A model generated the notes under the pieces. It saw nothing but the letters and a program-made list of their open reading frames with translations. It ran no database searches and was not told the origin of the DNA. This document shows positions 42,801 to 50,183 of a stretch of DNA of 64,000 nt, in pieces. Position numbers and translations under genes: made by a program. Source of the stretch: Cymodocea nodosa (Eukaryota; Streptophyta; Magnoliopsida; Alismatales; Cymodoceaceae). Location of the stretch: assembly GCA_036874045.1 (NCBI GenBank), contig JAZBRI010000003.1:3980501-4044500 (forward strand), in the 5' to 3' direction. How positions within the stretch are numbered: position 1 is the first letter of the stretch; the number at the start of each line of letters is the position of its first letter.

Positions 42801-45800
42801 ATTTATGCTGGATGTTTGCAGGTTTCTAATTGGTTTTTAATATTAGTAGTTTGTTGATCTCACCGCTTGCCTTGGTTTTCGATGGTCTTCTAATATCAAT
42901 CGGTTAGATTGTTTGCTTCCTTTACCTTCCAAGTTGGAAAAAGATCACTGAGTAGATGCACTATTCACTATGTAAGAAAATTAATATAATTATCAGTATT
43001 CATCCAATAGAAAATTAATAATACTGAGTTTGTTTAAATGTATATCGGTTTGCTGAAATTGAATATAGAATGTAGTTAAAGGCATCAAGCATCATGAAGA
43101 AGACAATGTATAGGTTTATTTATTTCATCTATTATGGGCATGCCTAGCTGCCATAGATGGTTATTGGAGCAGTATTGATGAATAGATTTGAAAATAAAAT
43201 GTTTGTCAGGGACAAATAGATATGATTTAAATCGTTGAAGTTAATGCTAGGGTTTAATGAGGTGATTAGAGGAAAAGAAGGAGATTAGAGCTTCATTCAA
43301 TTAGGAGTATATATACAAAACAGGTATGTATATGAATTAAAGATCGATATACTCAAGTACAACATTACTAACTCTCCCTCAAGTTGGAAACTACAAGTCA
43401 AACAAACCTAGTTTGTTACAAAAATAATGTGTTTGGTGCACTCATGGAAAGTATCATTGTTGGTTATACAAATGATGGTTTGATTGTCGCAATACATAAA
43501 TATGGGGGAAGAAACTTAAAACTTCAAGTTCTGTCAATAACAAAGGAATCCAAACCAATTCATTAGTAGTTTAAGATGTAACTCTATACTCTACTTCAAC
43601 ACTAGATTTTGAGATAATATTCTGTTTTTTAATTCTTCAAGTCGTCAAATTGCCTTCAAAATAAATACAATATCTAAGAGTAGATTTTCTATCAGATTTG
43701 TCACCTGCTTATCCAAAGTCAAAATATATAGCAACATTGAGATGTCCATTGTTTGAGTAGATTAGGCCTTTTCCTAGATGTCCTTTGATATATACTACAA
43801 CCCACAAGCCACCCTACTAATGAACCATTTTGGGATTCTTCATAAATTGACTCAAAAAGCCAACTGCAAAGGAGATGTCTAGTTGCATCACAATTAGATA
43901 AATAACTTTTCCAATAATGGCTACCATCCTCAAATATCTTAGAACTCTTATCCCAAAATGGATTGAGATCTTTTGGTGTTAGTTCCGGTTTACACCCTAG
44001 GAGACTTGTTTCTTTTAACAAATCAAGTGTATATTTTCTTTGAGAAAGAGTCATTTTCCTTTAGACATAGGTAAAAACTCTATCCTTAAAAAGTATCTTG
44101 GTTTTCCCACATCCCTTATTACAAAGTGTTTACCAAGAAAGACCTTGATAATAGTGATTCCAACAGCATCATCACCTATCAATAGAATATCATCTATATA
44201 TATCGTCAAAATGGTGTAACCAACTAAGGACTATAGAATTGTCTACTGCACATTTCTTGAACCCATGGGAAAGCATAATAAAGCTAAGCGTACAAGTCAT
44301 ACTTTCTTTGAATTCATAGATAGTCTTATGTAGATGCCATATTTGATTTTCCTCTTAAACAACATATCCTAGAGGTTGTTCCATATTGGTTTTTTCTTAC
44401 AAATCACTGTAAAGAAATGCATTTTGAACATTCAATTGAGAAATAGCCTAAGACTTGTAGACAATATGGGAGAGGAGGATGTAGATGGAGCCCAAGTGAG
44501 CAATAGGAAAGAATATCTCTGAATAATCAATGTTATGGGTTTGAGTGAACCTACGAGCAACAAAACGAGTTTTATGATGTTCAACAATGCTATCAGGTCA
44601 ATACTTGACAGTAAAGACCCAATGACATCCAATGATAGAAGTGTCTTTGAGGCGAGGAACTATCATGTCTTTTGATCAAGAAGTACCTGCATTTCAACAT
44701 CCATAGTTTTCTTCTAATGTAGAAGGATAAACGTGTCTTTATGATTCTTAGATATAGATTTGGAGGTCAAGGCAAGGGTAAATCATTTGCAATCAAGAAA
44801 AAGACCATAAGAAGAAATATAGTTAAAAATAATGAGTAGTGCAAGAGCAGGTACCTTTTTGAAAGGTAATGGGTCAAGTGGGGCCAGATCTAGCAAGGTG
44901 GAGGATGATAGTTCAGTAGAAGGTGTTGGGGTCTAATGATGTTGCCATCAATAAACCTATAGGGGTGGTTGTGAGGGAGGAATTTCTAACGGAGCAAGGG
45001 ATGCAATCAGAATGGTGGAGGGATCAATGGCAAGTAATTGGGGTAGTGAAAGTGGCGACTTATCAATCGTAGAAGAGAAATAGGGAACATTTTCCTAAAA
45101 TATCACATCAACTAAGATAACAAAAAGTACTTTATGGATTGAGGAGAAAGTTTATCAAGTCTTGGTAAGAGATTTTTAACAAAGGCTATACACTTAAAAA
45201 CATTAGGAGAAGAGAAAAAAGTTCTTTATTGGGTAGGAGGCATTGTAAACAAATAGAACTTAAAGAGAAGGTATACGATTGATCAAATGAAAAGCAATGA
45301 CAACAATAGCAGACTAAAGATATTTGTATACATACATCTCAATTAAAAGGTTGTAGGCAACATCCAAAAGGTGATGACGTTTATATTTGGTATCATTTTG
45401 CTGAGATGTGTGTACAAGTAGTCTGATGAAGGATGTCATAGTTAGCACAAAAAGAGGCAATATCAGACTAAGTAAATTCAAGTGTATTATCAACGTGAAA
45501 TTTTGAAAGTAACATCAAATTGATTTTGAATTTTATTGAAAAAGGTATGGATAACATTAATCATATTTTGACAATTTTTTAACAGATATAATCATGATGT
45601 TCTAGAAAAATCGTCAACGAATACAACATAATGGTAAAACTAGATATAAGTGTGACCCTAGAGGGTCTCCAAACATCAGAATGAAGAGGAGAGGAAGGAG
45701 GGAAATGTTGATCAAAACTCTGGTTAGCTTTGATACCAAGTTAATGCTAGGGTTTAGTGAGGTGATTAGAGGAAAAGGAGATTAGGGCTTCATTCTTTTA

Positions 45801-46509
45801 TAAGGAGTTTATATTACAAGACATGTATATGGATCTTTGAATTTTACATATTTAGATGAGTTGCTTAATTTAAATATTCTTTTGCTGCTACTTTTTCAAG
45901 TTAGATATTTGCTTATTCTTGCTGTGCATCCTTTTGGTGATTTGCTTTGACGTGTAATTTTTCAGACTGTATCCATTGGGAGAAGGAAATTCAGTGCAAC
46001 CTTCCAGCTTGCTTTTAGGCTGATTAAAGGCCTCATCTTTTTAACTTTTATTGCCATTTTGATTGCGTTGATAGCCGTTCCACACATGACTCTACGAGAT
46101 ATCATAGTATGTGTCTTCGCCTTCACGCCAACAGGGTGGGGGATACTTTTGGTAGGTTATACATTTGTTTACACTTTTCTTTTGAAAATAAATCTTTTTA
46201 AGCTTGGCTTGTTTATTTTCTTCTTAGTTGATGTATGCAAAACTTGTTTACATTTGTTCTTGCTACCAACAGATTGCACAGGCTTGCAAACCTCTCGTAG
46301 TAAGGACTGGGCTCTGGAGCTCCGTTCGAGCTCTTGCTCGTGGCTATGAGATAATTATGGGCTTGTTTCTTTTTATGCCGGTGGCATTCCTTGCTTGGTT
46401 TCCGTTTGTCTCGGAGTTTCAGAGTCGTATGCTATTTAACCAGGCTTTCAGCAGAGGTCTACAGATATCCCGCATTCTTGGCCAAAGGAAATCCCGACAC
46501 AAGGAGTAG
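3697..46509 (+). CDS. CALS9: Callose synthase 9 (GSL10)-like, 5' part outside the window
   Basis: Plasma-membrane 1,3-beta-glucan synthase making callose from UDP-glucose. Exons read by splice sites and family match: 3697-4034, 4170-4222, 4300-4360, 6508-6589, 6662-6711, 6809-6895, 11382-11516, 12818-12915, 12996-13080, 13167-13327, 13420-13543, 13679-13776, 13861-14002, 14097-14248, 15369-15478, 15780-15905, 16020-16088, 16157-16346, 16810-16966, 26351-26470, 26546-26661, 26747-26830, 40855-40967, 41051-41280, 41360-42157, 42341-42391, 45966-46151, 46273-46509. All phases agree, giving about 1417 codons with no internal stop; family members have about 1900, so some 480-500 N-terminal residues are missing to the left. 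All introns use GT-AG. Wording in the C-terminal half fits CALS9/GSL10 better than CALS10/GSL8, judged from memory. In Arabidopsis that clade is needed for pollen development. Five introns are swollen by transposons. Confidence 0.93.
4984..5840 (-). pseudogene. LINE ORF1 (DUF4283 / zinc-knuckle gag-like) fragment
   Basis: Two minus-strand open stretches read as a plant LINE ORF1. The upstream one (5834-5565) contains [20 protein letters not shown]. The downstream one (5433-4987) contains [62 protein letters not shown] and a cysteine further on. The SFS..WVPVWV..LP pattern followed by a CCHC-like knuckle is the DUF4283/zf-CCHC_4 layout. Knuckle spacing (C-x3-C) is off and the two parts are not in one frame, so it is dead. 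It lies antisense in a callose synthase intron. Confidence 0.7.
7738..8170 (+). pseudogene. RTE-like LINE reverse transcriptase C-terminal relic
   Basis: With frameshifts and stops, the plus strand gives [14 protein letters not shown], then [18 protein letters not shown], then [16 protein letters not shown] and GELICMEE. This is the typical ending of plant RTE/non-LTR reverse transcriptases (family consensus LYGSECWPVK...MRMLRWM...REN RLRWFGHV.RR). The tail after 8000 is decayed. No endonuclease or RT core is present, so only the 3' end remains, as expected of 5'-truncated LINE insertions. Confidence 0.6.
8347..9520 (-). pseudogene. LINE 3' part: zf-RVT and RNase H relic
   Basis: Reading leftward, 9505-9164 gives [34 protein letters not shown] and [17 protein letters not shown], the zf-RVT region of plant LINEs. 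Then 8855-8652 and 8556-8347 give the RNase H (RVT_3) region with [20 protein letters not shown] and [20 protein letters not shown]. Frames are broken between the parts. It is the same family as the plus-strand LINE ending near 38.3 kb (see findings). It lies in the 4.5-kb callose synthase intron. Confidence 0.72.
9650..9805. repeat. 58-bp tandem repeat, about 2.5 copies
   Basis: The phrase GATTCTATATATG recurs at 9668, 9726 and 9784, exactly 58 bp apart. Units are nearly identical and contain CAATCTATTTT and GGATAGTTTACGTATATTA. It lies just right of the minus-strand LINE relic and shares GTGGATATCCATATAT with the LTR at 27.7 kb, so it may derive from LTR sequence. Confidence 0.85.
9806..11381. 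other. Intron sequence without a recognised gene
   Basis: No exon, transposon domain or RNA gene was recognised. A short (AC)8 microsatellite lies at 11091-11107. Confidence 0.6.
11382..16966 (+). CDS. CALS9: Callose synthase exons 7-19 of window (large cytoplasmic loop, first part)
   Basis: Thirteen exons cover the long hydrophilic loop. They begin [20 protein letters not shown] and run through [123 protein letters not shown] and [13 protein letters not shown] to NLDQ. This is the central glucan-synthase (FKS1-type) domain. Introns here are mostly short (70-1300 bp), unlike those on either side. No frameshift or stop was seen; one small oddity is the MTIYPSL junction at 16346/16810 where relatives have MTTYPSL. 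Confidence 0.92.
15638..15651. repeat. Poly-G tract (G14)
   Basis: Uninterrupted run of 14 G in the callose synthase intron 15479-15779; possible sequencing-length uncertainty. Confidence 0.9.
17400..17900. repeat. AT-rich low-complexity stretch
   Basis: Dense TAATAATA/TTATAATA motifs with almost no G or C, including repeated AATAATGTTAATG and AATATGTTAA phrases. No coding or terminal repeats were identified. It lies in the 9.4-kb callose synthase intron. Confidence 0.7.
18240..23405 (+). mobile_element. Decayed, nearly full-length LINE retrotransposon
   Basis: Parts occur in LINE order on the plus strand. ORF1 has DUF4283-like [18 protein letters not shown] (18.4 kb) and a knuckle [10 protein letters not shown] (18.68 kb). 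The endonuclease starts at about 19423 ([12 protein letters not shown]) and has the RLDR and DHS motifs near 19.89-19.98 kb. The reverse transcriptase has [51 protein letters not shown] (20.28-21.0 kb), [10 protein letters not shown] (21.16 kb) and [20 protein letters not shown] (21.57 kb). RNase H-like sequence lies at 22.8-23.25 kb, and an A-rich end at 23370-23412. Many stops and frameshifts show it is dead. Ends are approximate. Confidence 0.78.
19191..19306 (+). repeat. 54-bp tandem duplication inside the LINE
   Basis: GTAGAGGGAACCCATT starts at 19191 and again at 19245; the 54-bp units differ at only two positions (AATC/GATC, CCGC/CCAC). A third partial copy (GTAGAGGAAAC) follows. 54 bp equals 18 codons, so the duplication kept frame. 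Confidence 0.9.
25205..26213. mobile_element. TIR transposon, about 1 kb, with target duplication
   Basis: The element spans 25210-26208. Its left end is GAGGGATTTGTGCATTTGGA; the reverse complement of its right end is GGTCTGTTTGTGCACCTAGA, with about two thirds identity including TTTGTGCA. TTTAG flanks it on both sides (25205-25209 and 26209-26213), a likely 5-bp target site duplication. The interior is extremely AT-rich with no transposase, so it is non-autonomous. Its ends resemble those of the 728-1841 candidate. The superfamily is undecided. Confidence 0.55.
26351..26830 (+). CDS. CALS9: Callose synthase exons 20-22 of window (catalytic loop)
   Basis: Three exons encode [72 protein letters not shown] and [12 protein letters not shown], the most conserved catalytic-loop segments. 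This 480-bp island sits between a 9384-bp intron (16967-26350) and a 14024-bp intron (26831-40854), both full of retrotransposon relics. Phases on both sides match the flanking exons, so the island is still usable in the mRNA. Confidence 0.93.
27297..27490 (+). pseudogene. RTE-like LINE 3' tail relic
   Basis: The plus strand gives [20 protein letters not shown], then [16 protein letters not shown] and ERKLF, matching the last part of plant RTE-type reverse transcriptases (RR..DAPVRRGE...EG.RRGRGRPK.TW.E.IRKDL). It covers the segment just after the one kept at 7.7-8.2 kb. It is an independent 5'-truncated insertion in the 14-kb callose synthase intron. Confidence 0.55.
27735..27883 (+). repeat. 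Left LTR of the outer Copia
   Basis: 149 bp, followed by the primer-binding-like TGGTATTAGAAC. It matches 38504-38624 with several gaps; boundaries are judged by eye. Confidence 0.55.
29320..29548. repeat. 42-bp tandem repeat made of two 21-bp halves
   Basis: The units begin with TTGGAGTT/CCTCTATATG-like halves alternating with TTAGGGTTTCTTATGTATCTG-like halves. Spacing between successive TTGGAGT phrases is 42 bp and half units are 21 bp. On both strands the frame stays open: the plus strand repeats xGVLYxS and the minus strand repeats NSNRYIE-like heptads. It sits between the gag-protease relic of the outer Copia and the gag of the inner Copia. Confidence 0.85.
29600..33928 (+). mobile_element. 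Inner Copia retrotransposon, decayed
   Basis: Copia domains run in order on the plus strand. Gag: [20 protein letters not shown]-like sequence (29.83-29.95 kb). Zinc knuckle: [16 protein letters not shown] (30.42 kb, its His replaced by Tyr). Protease: [13 protein letters not shown] (30.66 kb, DSG to DSD). Integrase: 31.1-31.9 kb ([17 protein letters not shown]). Reverse transcriptase: [19 protein letters not shown]-like, [20 protein letters not shown] at 32841-32852. RNase [15 protein letters not shown] and [10 protein letters not shown] (33.55-33.74 kb). A purine tract TTGAGGGGGAG precedes a TG...CA LTR at 33806-33928. Many stops. No left LTR was found, so the left limit is approximate. Confidence 0.85.
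33806..33928 (+). repeat. Right LTR of the inner Copia
   Basis: Starts TGTGAGTTAATATATTAGG directly after the polypurine tract at 33795-33805 and ends near CACCTTCA. LINE sequence begins right after it. Confidence 0.55.
33929..35110 (+). pseudogene. LINE fragment A: end of RT plus zf-RVT
   Basis: It starts at the RT active-site region [20 protein letters not shown] (YADD-like). It continues with [40 protein letters not shown] and SIYNLLVG...DFLWGASN, then zf-RVT-like [12 protein letters not shown] and [15 protein letters not shown] near 34.9-35.0 kb. Stops and frameshifts are frequent. It overlaps in content with fragment B, so it is a separate copy. Confidence 0.7.
35111..38330 (+). pseudogene. 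LINE fragment B: RT, zf-RVT, RNase H and A-rich tail
   Basis: RT begins with [20 protein letters not shown] (35251), then [60 protein letters not shown] and [13 protein letters not shown] at the active site. zf-RVT has [20 protein letters not shown] (37.1 kb) and [20 protein letters not shown]. RNase H has [20 protein letters not shown] (37.74 kb) and [20 protein letters not shown]. It ends at AAAAAAAAGAAAGAAAGAAA (about 38302-38321), a LINE-type A-rich tail. The frame is repeatedly broken. Confidence 0.8.
38504..38624 (+). repeat. Right LTR of the outer Copia
   Basis: Starts TATTAAAATATAAGTAAATA and ends near CCTTTACAACG. It resembles 27735-27883 and follows GCTTGACAGG, a decayed purine tract. 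Confidence 0.5.
39330..39965 (+). pseudogene. Strongly decayed LINE fragment
   Basis: The plus strand gives [19 protein letters not shown], like the F.W.G stretch between RT and zf-RVT of plant LINEs. Further on it gives [19 protein letters not shown], like the GNGRSV.FW.D.WI.G motif that opens zf-RVT. The intervening reading is scrambled. It lies just upstream of callose synthase exon 23. Confidence 0.4.
40219..40237. repeat. (TC)n microsatellite
   Basis: About nine TC units in the 14-kb callose synthase intron. Confidence 0.9.
40855..42391 (+). CDS. CALS9: Callose synthase exons 23-26 of window (catalytic end and C-terminal membrane region)
   Basis: The exons carry [77 protein letters not shown] and [20 protein letters not shown] 798-bp exon follows with [19 protein letters not shown]; the RATG inside fits the RXTG motif linked to UDP-glucose binding in FKS-type synthases. 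Several membrane helices follow ([35 protein letters not shown]), then [14 protein letters not shown] and the short exon [17 protein letters not shown]. Confidence 0.94.
43239..45850 (-). mobile_element. Minus-strand Copia deletion derivative with two LTRs
   Basis: Similar sequences flank it: 43239-43371 and about 45739-45845, both starting AGTTAATGCTAGGGTTTA on the plus strand. Next to the right copy, the minus strand reads TGGTATCAAAGC (45727-45738), a Met-tRNA primer binding site, so this is the 5' LTR. Next to the left copy it reads CCAACTTGAGGGAG, a polypurine tract. Inside, the minus strand gives the RT motif [15 protein letters not shown] near 44.2 kb and [20 protein letters not shown] (44054-43995). 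The internal part is only about 2.35 kb, so gag and much of pol are deleted or decayed. Confidence 0.75.
45966..46509 (+). CDS. CALS9: Callose synthase last two exons
   Basis: Exon 45966-46151 encodes [20 protein letters not shown] and a hydrophobic helix. Exon 46273-46509 encodes [60 protein letters not shown] and [18 protein letters not shown], then stop TAG at 46507-46509. The C-terminus has the family's usual basic ending. A 3574-bp intron with a minus-strand Copia derivative precedes it. Confidence 0.94.
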
Positions 46510-48183
46510 CTCATAGTAGGCATTGGCGAGTTTAGCTATTTGGTTCCTTTAGTAGCTAATAGGTCTTATAGATTGTTAATTATGTCCCATGGTCATGATG
46601 AATACGAAGTTTAAATTGTGTTCTTTCACAGTCGTTTTAATTAAGGAGGGTAATGCTATGATGTTTTGCTCCATTTGGTGGCTGAAATCGTTTTATTCAT
46701 TTTTTGCCCGTTGTTTGTATAATTCATGCTCAAGAGAGAGCGAAGATCTACAGAAAACATTGCGAATAACTGGTGCATTTGAGGTAAGGCTCCAAAAACC
46801 CATATCTTCCCAAAAGAGTGGTAAAAGCATAGGAGAATAACTCAACTGTAGCTGCCATAATTGCTATCATCTATTTCATTTTTTACGACGAAATAGTACT
46901 TGGAAATGTATATTGTCGGAATGTTATATCCACTACAACTGTATTATTCGTGATTTTTAGATTTATTTTGTTAGAATTGAGTCATACGGCCTCTTTTCTT
47001 TAGCCTAGACCGTTGTTGATAAAAAGAAATGAAATTTACCACAGGTAAGCAGATGATGGATTAAATACTTTTGGGCTGCAGTAGTTGATTATCTAACTTA
47101 AATGGTAGGATTTTGGTGAAATCTGAAAGTATTTCTTTATATTCCATATTTCTGGAAAGAGTTGGGGAAATGAGTACGGTTGCGATCTATATTTAAGCTT
47201 TCGGAATGCGATGAGCACTATTAATTGGATGGTAGAGGGCTTTTTTTAATTTGTTTGCAATGTCTACCTTGCGATGTTCCACTCACAAATCTTCATTTTT
47301 TCTTCCAGAATTTTGCTGGCATTGATTTTGCTCTCAGTCTTCCAACTGCAGGGGATAAGATTAGGTACCTACAGCATTTGATTGAATTACGGTGGACCAA
47401 GAGAAGGGAAAATGGTATTATTACTTTCACGCCTTACGGGATAAGAAGCTGTTTCTTCGAAGGTTTCATCTTAAATGCAACATTCTCTCAAGGCAAATAT
47501 TGTAAATTACAATACATTATGTTTCGGTAACTTTAAAGCGGCCGTTAGCGGACATCTTCGAGGAGCAAAGCAAAAGCTTTAACAAGTTATGAAGACTGAC
47601 CAGTGTTTGACCTCCGATCCATCTAAATGTGACTGATGTTTTTTGTAGTAGACGTTCTTTTGACAAGAAAATAAGAATGCTCTGGTGCACAAGCCTCCTC
47701 AAGCCGACTGTGAACGTTGTAAGTAATGGGCGGATCAGAATTAGGGATGGAAGTGTCCTAACATTGCCAAAAGTGTACCGGTCTTGTCACTAGTAAGATT
47801 TGAGTCCAGTAACGAGGACGTCGTATTTGAAATCATATGGAGAAAGTTAATGCAGAGTTCTCAAATTAAAACGTAGTTATGGAATTAACCGCATGCACAG
47901 AGAAGACATCTCCTCTGCGTAAATCATGCATACTCTCCCTTTATCATCTCAATGTACAAATAAGTAATCCTATGATTTACAATATAGAAATAACTCCAGC
48001 CTCCTGGTGTACCGGTTATTTACCTAGTATCTTGTGACCAATAATATACAGTGACAATTAAAGTTTGATGCGACGCGTACGGTTCAATTCAACTTGAAGA
48101 ATTAATAATCATGATTACAGTGATGGTGGATCGCACCCGACAAAATAAATTGGAGGAACACACGGAAAGGAGGGACGACGTTC
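46510..48183. other. 3' flank of callose synthase and spacer to the expansin
   Basis: Nothing coding was recognised. The first few hundred bases are probably callose synthase 3' UTR; no clear AATAAA signal was seen. The callose synthase (+) and expansin (-) genes converge here. Confidence 0.55.
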
Positions 48184-49124
48184 TCAATCGTGCAACTGTT
48201 TGCCGGAGTAAGAGCGGCCGAAGCTCCATCTCTTGGGAACCACTTCGTAAGACGTGATCGTGGCCCCGTCGCTGGTGGTGACCTCGAACGACAGTGGCTG
48301 GCCCTTGAGGTCGGCGTTCACGTGCCAATTCTGCCCCCAGTTCCGGCCCATCTGGAGCCAACCTGTCCTCGACCCTTTGATCTTCACCGCGGCGACGTCT
48401 CCGACACCGGCAACGTTGCTGATCAGCACTGACAGGAAGACGCCATGGCCATCTACGGCGAACCGTATCCACCCTTCTCTCCTGCACTTGATCCTGCGGA
48501 AGCAAATATCAACAGATGTGTTTTTATGGAAGATGAACGTGTATGTATTGGGTTTTCAGAATCTAACACCCCCAACATCGCTAAGCGGAGCCCCCCCCCC
48601 CCCCCCCCCCCCCGTCCAGATCCCGACGCCGGAGAGAAGAGAAATGATCCCGGACGAAGACGAACTCACCTGCGGTACTCGATGGGCATGTTTCCGGCCT
48701 TCCAGATGGCGATCTTCTCGTACGCCGCAATGGGCATGACGAAGTGGTGATTGGGAGGATTACAATGTCCGGCCTCCTCCCCCGCCAGGGTGTAATTGGG
48801 CGGGCAGAAGTCGGTGGCGGTGACGACAATGGAGGTCCCGGGGAGGCAGTACCGGACTTCCTCCACGCACCGGACCTGGAAGCATGCCCCGCAGATGCCA
48901 CCTTTCTCGAAGATGGCTTGGCTCACCCCCGCCATCGCCCTCCCGTACCCGGCCTTGTCCAGATCTCCGTACCCGCACGCACCGCCCACGCTTTCCCGCT
49001 GGTCGGGGGCCGCGTAGTAGCTGGCCGTCGCCGGCGTCCACTCCTCCGAGGGGGCGGAGTGGAAGGAGGTCGGCAGTAGAAAGATCATCGATGCCAACAA
49101 CGTCGACAATTTCGTCGGTGGCAT
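48184..49124 (-). CDS. EXPA13: Alpha-expansin 13-like
   Basis: Secreted wall-loosening protein that acts non-hydrolytically on cellulose-hemicellulose contacts. Two exons: 49124-48670 and 48493-48184, giving 254 residues; the intron has a GT donor (CGCAG/GTGAGTT) and AG acceptor (TTCCGCAG/GATCAAG). A signal peptide covers about residues 1-26. The GH45-like domain follows with ASYYAAPDQRESVGGACGYG, ICGACFQVRCVEEVRYC, TATDFCPPNYTL and HCNPPNHHFVMPI. The C-terminal CBM63-like domain has VAAVKIKGSRTGWLQMGRNW, GQNWHVNADLKGQPLSFEVT and a final WSFGRSYSGKQLHD. GIWKAGNMP-type wording and the RES/VGGACGYGDL start point to the EXPA13 subgroup. The HFD motif of most alpha-expansins reads HFV. GC is far higher than in the callose synthase gene. 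Confidence 0.93.
48591..48613. repeat. Poly-C tract (C23) in the expansin intron
   Basis: An uninterrupted run of 23 C lies in the 176-bp intron (48494-48669); on the transcribed strand it is a G23 run about 57 nt downstream of the donor. Confidence 0.9.
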
Positions 49125-49550
49125 CTTGGATTCGATTCGAAGACGAAGGGAGCGTGGGGTTGGGGAAGAACACCACTGGCCGGCGGTGTGCTCAGCGTCC
49201 GCAGCCGAGTTCTCTCTTTTAAGAAATTTTTCTTTTTTTCAGAAGCATGTCTTATTTTACAAGTATTTAAAACTTTAATTTATAATTCATTAATTTACAG
49301 TATAATCTATTTTTTTTTATTATAATGAAGTGATTAATATTAAAGAAAGGAAAAGACTTTAATAACATCTACAATCAAAACCGCCATTCTACGTAAATGG
49401 ATATAAAAGATATTTAAGTCTAACAAAACAAAAGATTTGCAAGATAAAATAAATAAAAAAAGAGTTAATTATTCCAATGCTTCAAAGGAAAGCAAAGATC
49501 TAGATAACGAGAAATTTCGACCGACGAAGAGCGACGGAAGGCGGAAGGGG
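49125..49550. other. Upstream region of the expansin gene
   Basis: It should hold the expansin promoter (minus strand). CTTAAAAGAGAG at about 49213-49224 is a weak TATA-like candidate roughly 90 bp upstream of the ATG. The rest is AT-rich with no recognised gene. Confidence 0.35.
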
Positions 49551-49557
49551 CAGTGGT

Positions 49558-50107
49558 CGGAGCATCACCGTGGCTCGTGTTCCACCACCTTCTTCCAGAC
49601 CGGGTGGCTGGAGTTGTCTTCTACCAGGCAGGCGGGTGGCGGGGACGTGCACGAGGTCTGCGTGAGTGAACCCGCCGCCGGCCAGGTACTTGGTCTCCGG
49701 CCATTGGCGCTCGTTCACGTCGAGCACCTCTCCTAGCTTCTTCTCGGAGGCGTCGGCGATCGATGCGTCCGACGTCGGTCGAGGGAGGATGGATGACTCT
49801 GTTGAACACCGGAAGATCGAAGGTGATCGCCTCCACGTCTATCCACTGGTTGATGTTGGCGCGCTCCAACAGGTGGGCCCCGTCCTTTGCCGCGTAGTAT
49901 CGGTCGAATTGGTTGATCCACAGAATCTAACCAGCCAATTGACAATGAACGAGAGGTTTCATCAATATATATATATGTTAAGTCAGATCGTGTCCTTAAT
50001 TTCACCTGCTTTGCGAGCAAATCGGCCGTCCTGTGCTGCATGCCGGCGATGTCCACGTGCACGAGCTCGAGCTGGAGCTCCACCTCCTTCTCCGTCAGGC
50101 GGAGCAT
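49558..50107 (-). pseudogene. Phi-class glutathione S-transferase, broken
   Basis: The piece 50107-50006 encodes LTEKEVELQLELVHVDIAGM and HRTADLLAKQ, then a GT donor: the N-terminal thioredoxin-like fold of phi GSTs. The piece 49926-49558, after an AG acceptor, encodes FDRYYAAKDGAHLLERANIN, QWIDVEAITFDLPVFNRVI, then in another frame EKKLGEVLDVNERQWPETKY and LAGGGFTHADLVHVPAT, and finally in a third frame SSHPVWKKVVEHEP. The start region with the catalytic Ser is absent or out of frame, the small middle exon (PFG..P...DGD..LFES) is missing, and there are at least two frameshifts. It therefore cannot make a normal enzyme. Confidence 0.78.
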
Positions 50108-50183
50108 TTACCCACCGCGCCGACACTGCCGTGCGTGAGTGTAGATGAAAAAATAAAAACACTTCTTTTAATACAAACTCCAA

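Noticed and set aside
47225-47530. 101-codon open stretch downstream of callose synthase
   Set aside because: No family resemblance and no codon bias like the neighbouring genes; treated as spacer.
48190-49222. Several long plus-strand open stretches
   Set aside because: They are antisense shadows of the GC-rich expansin exons.
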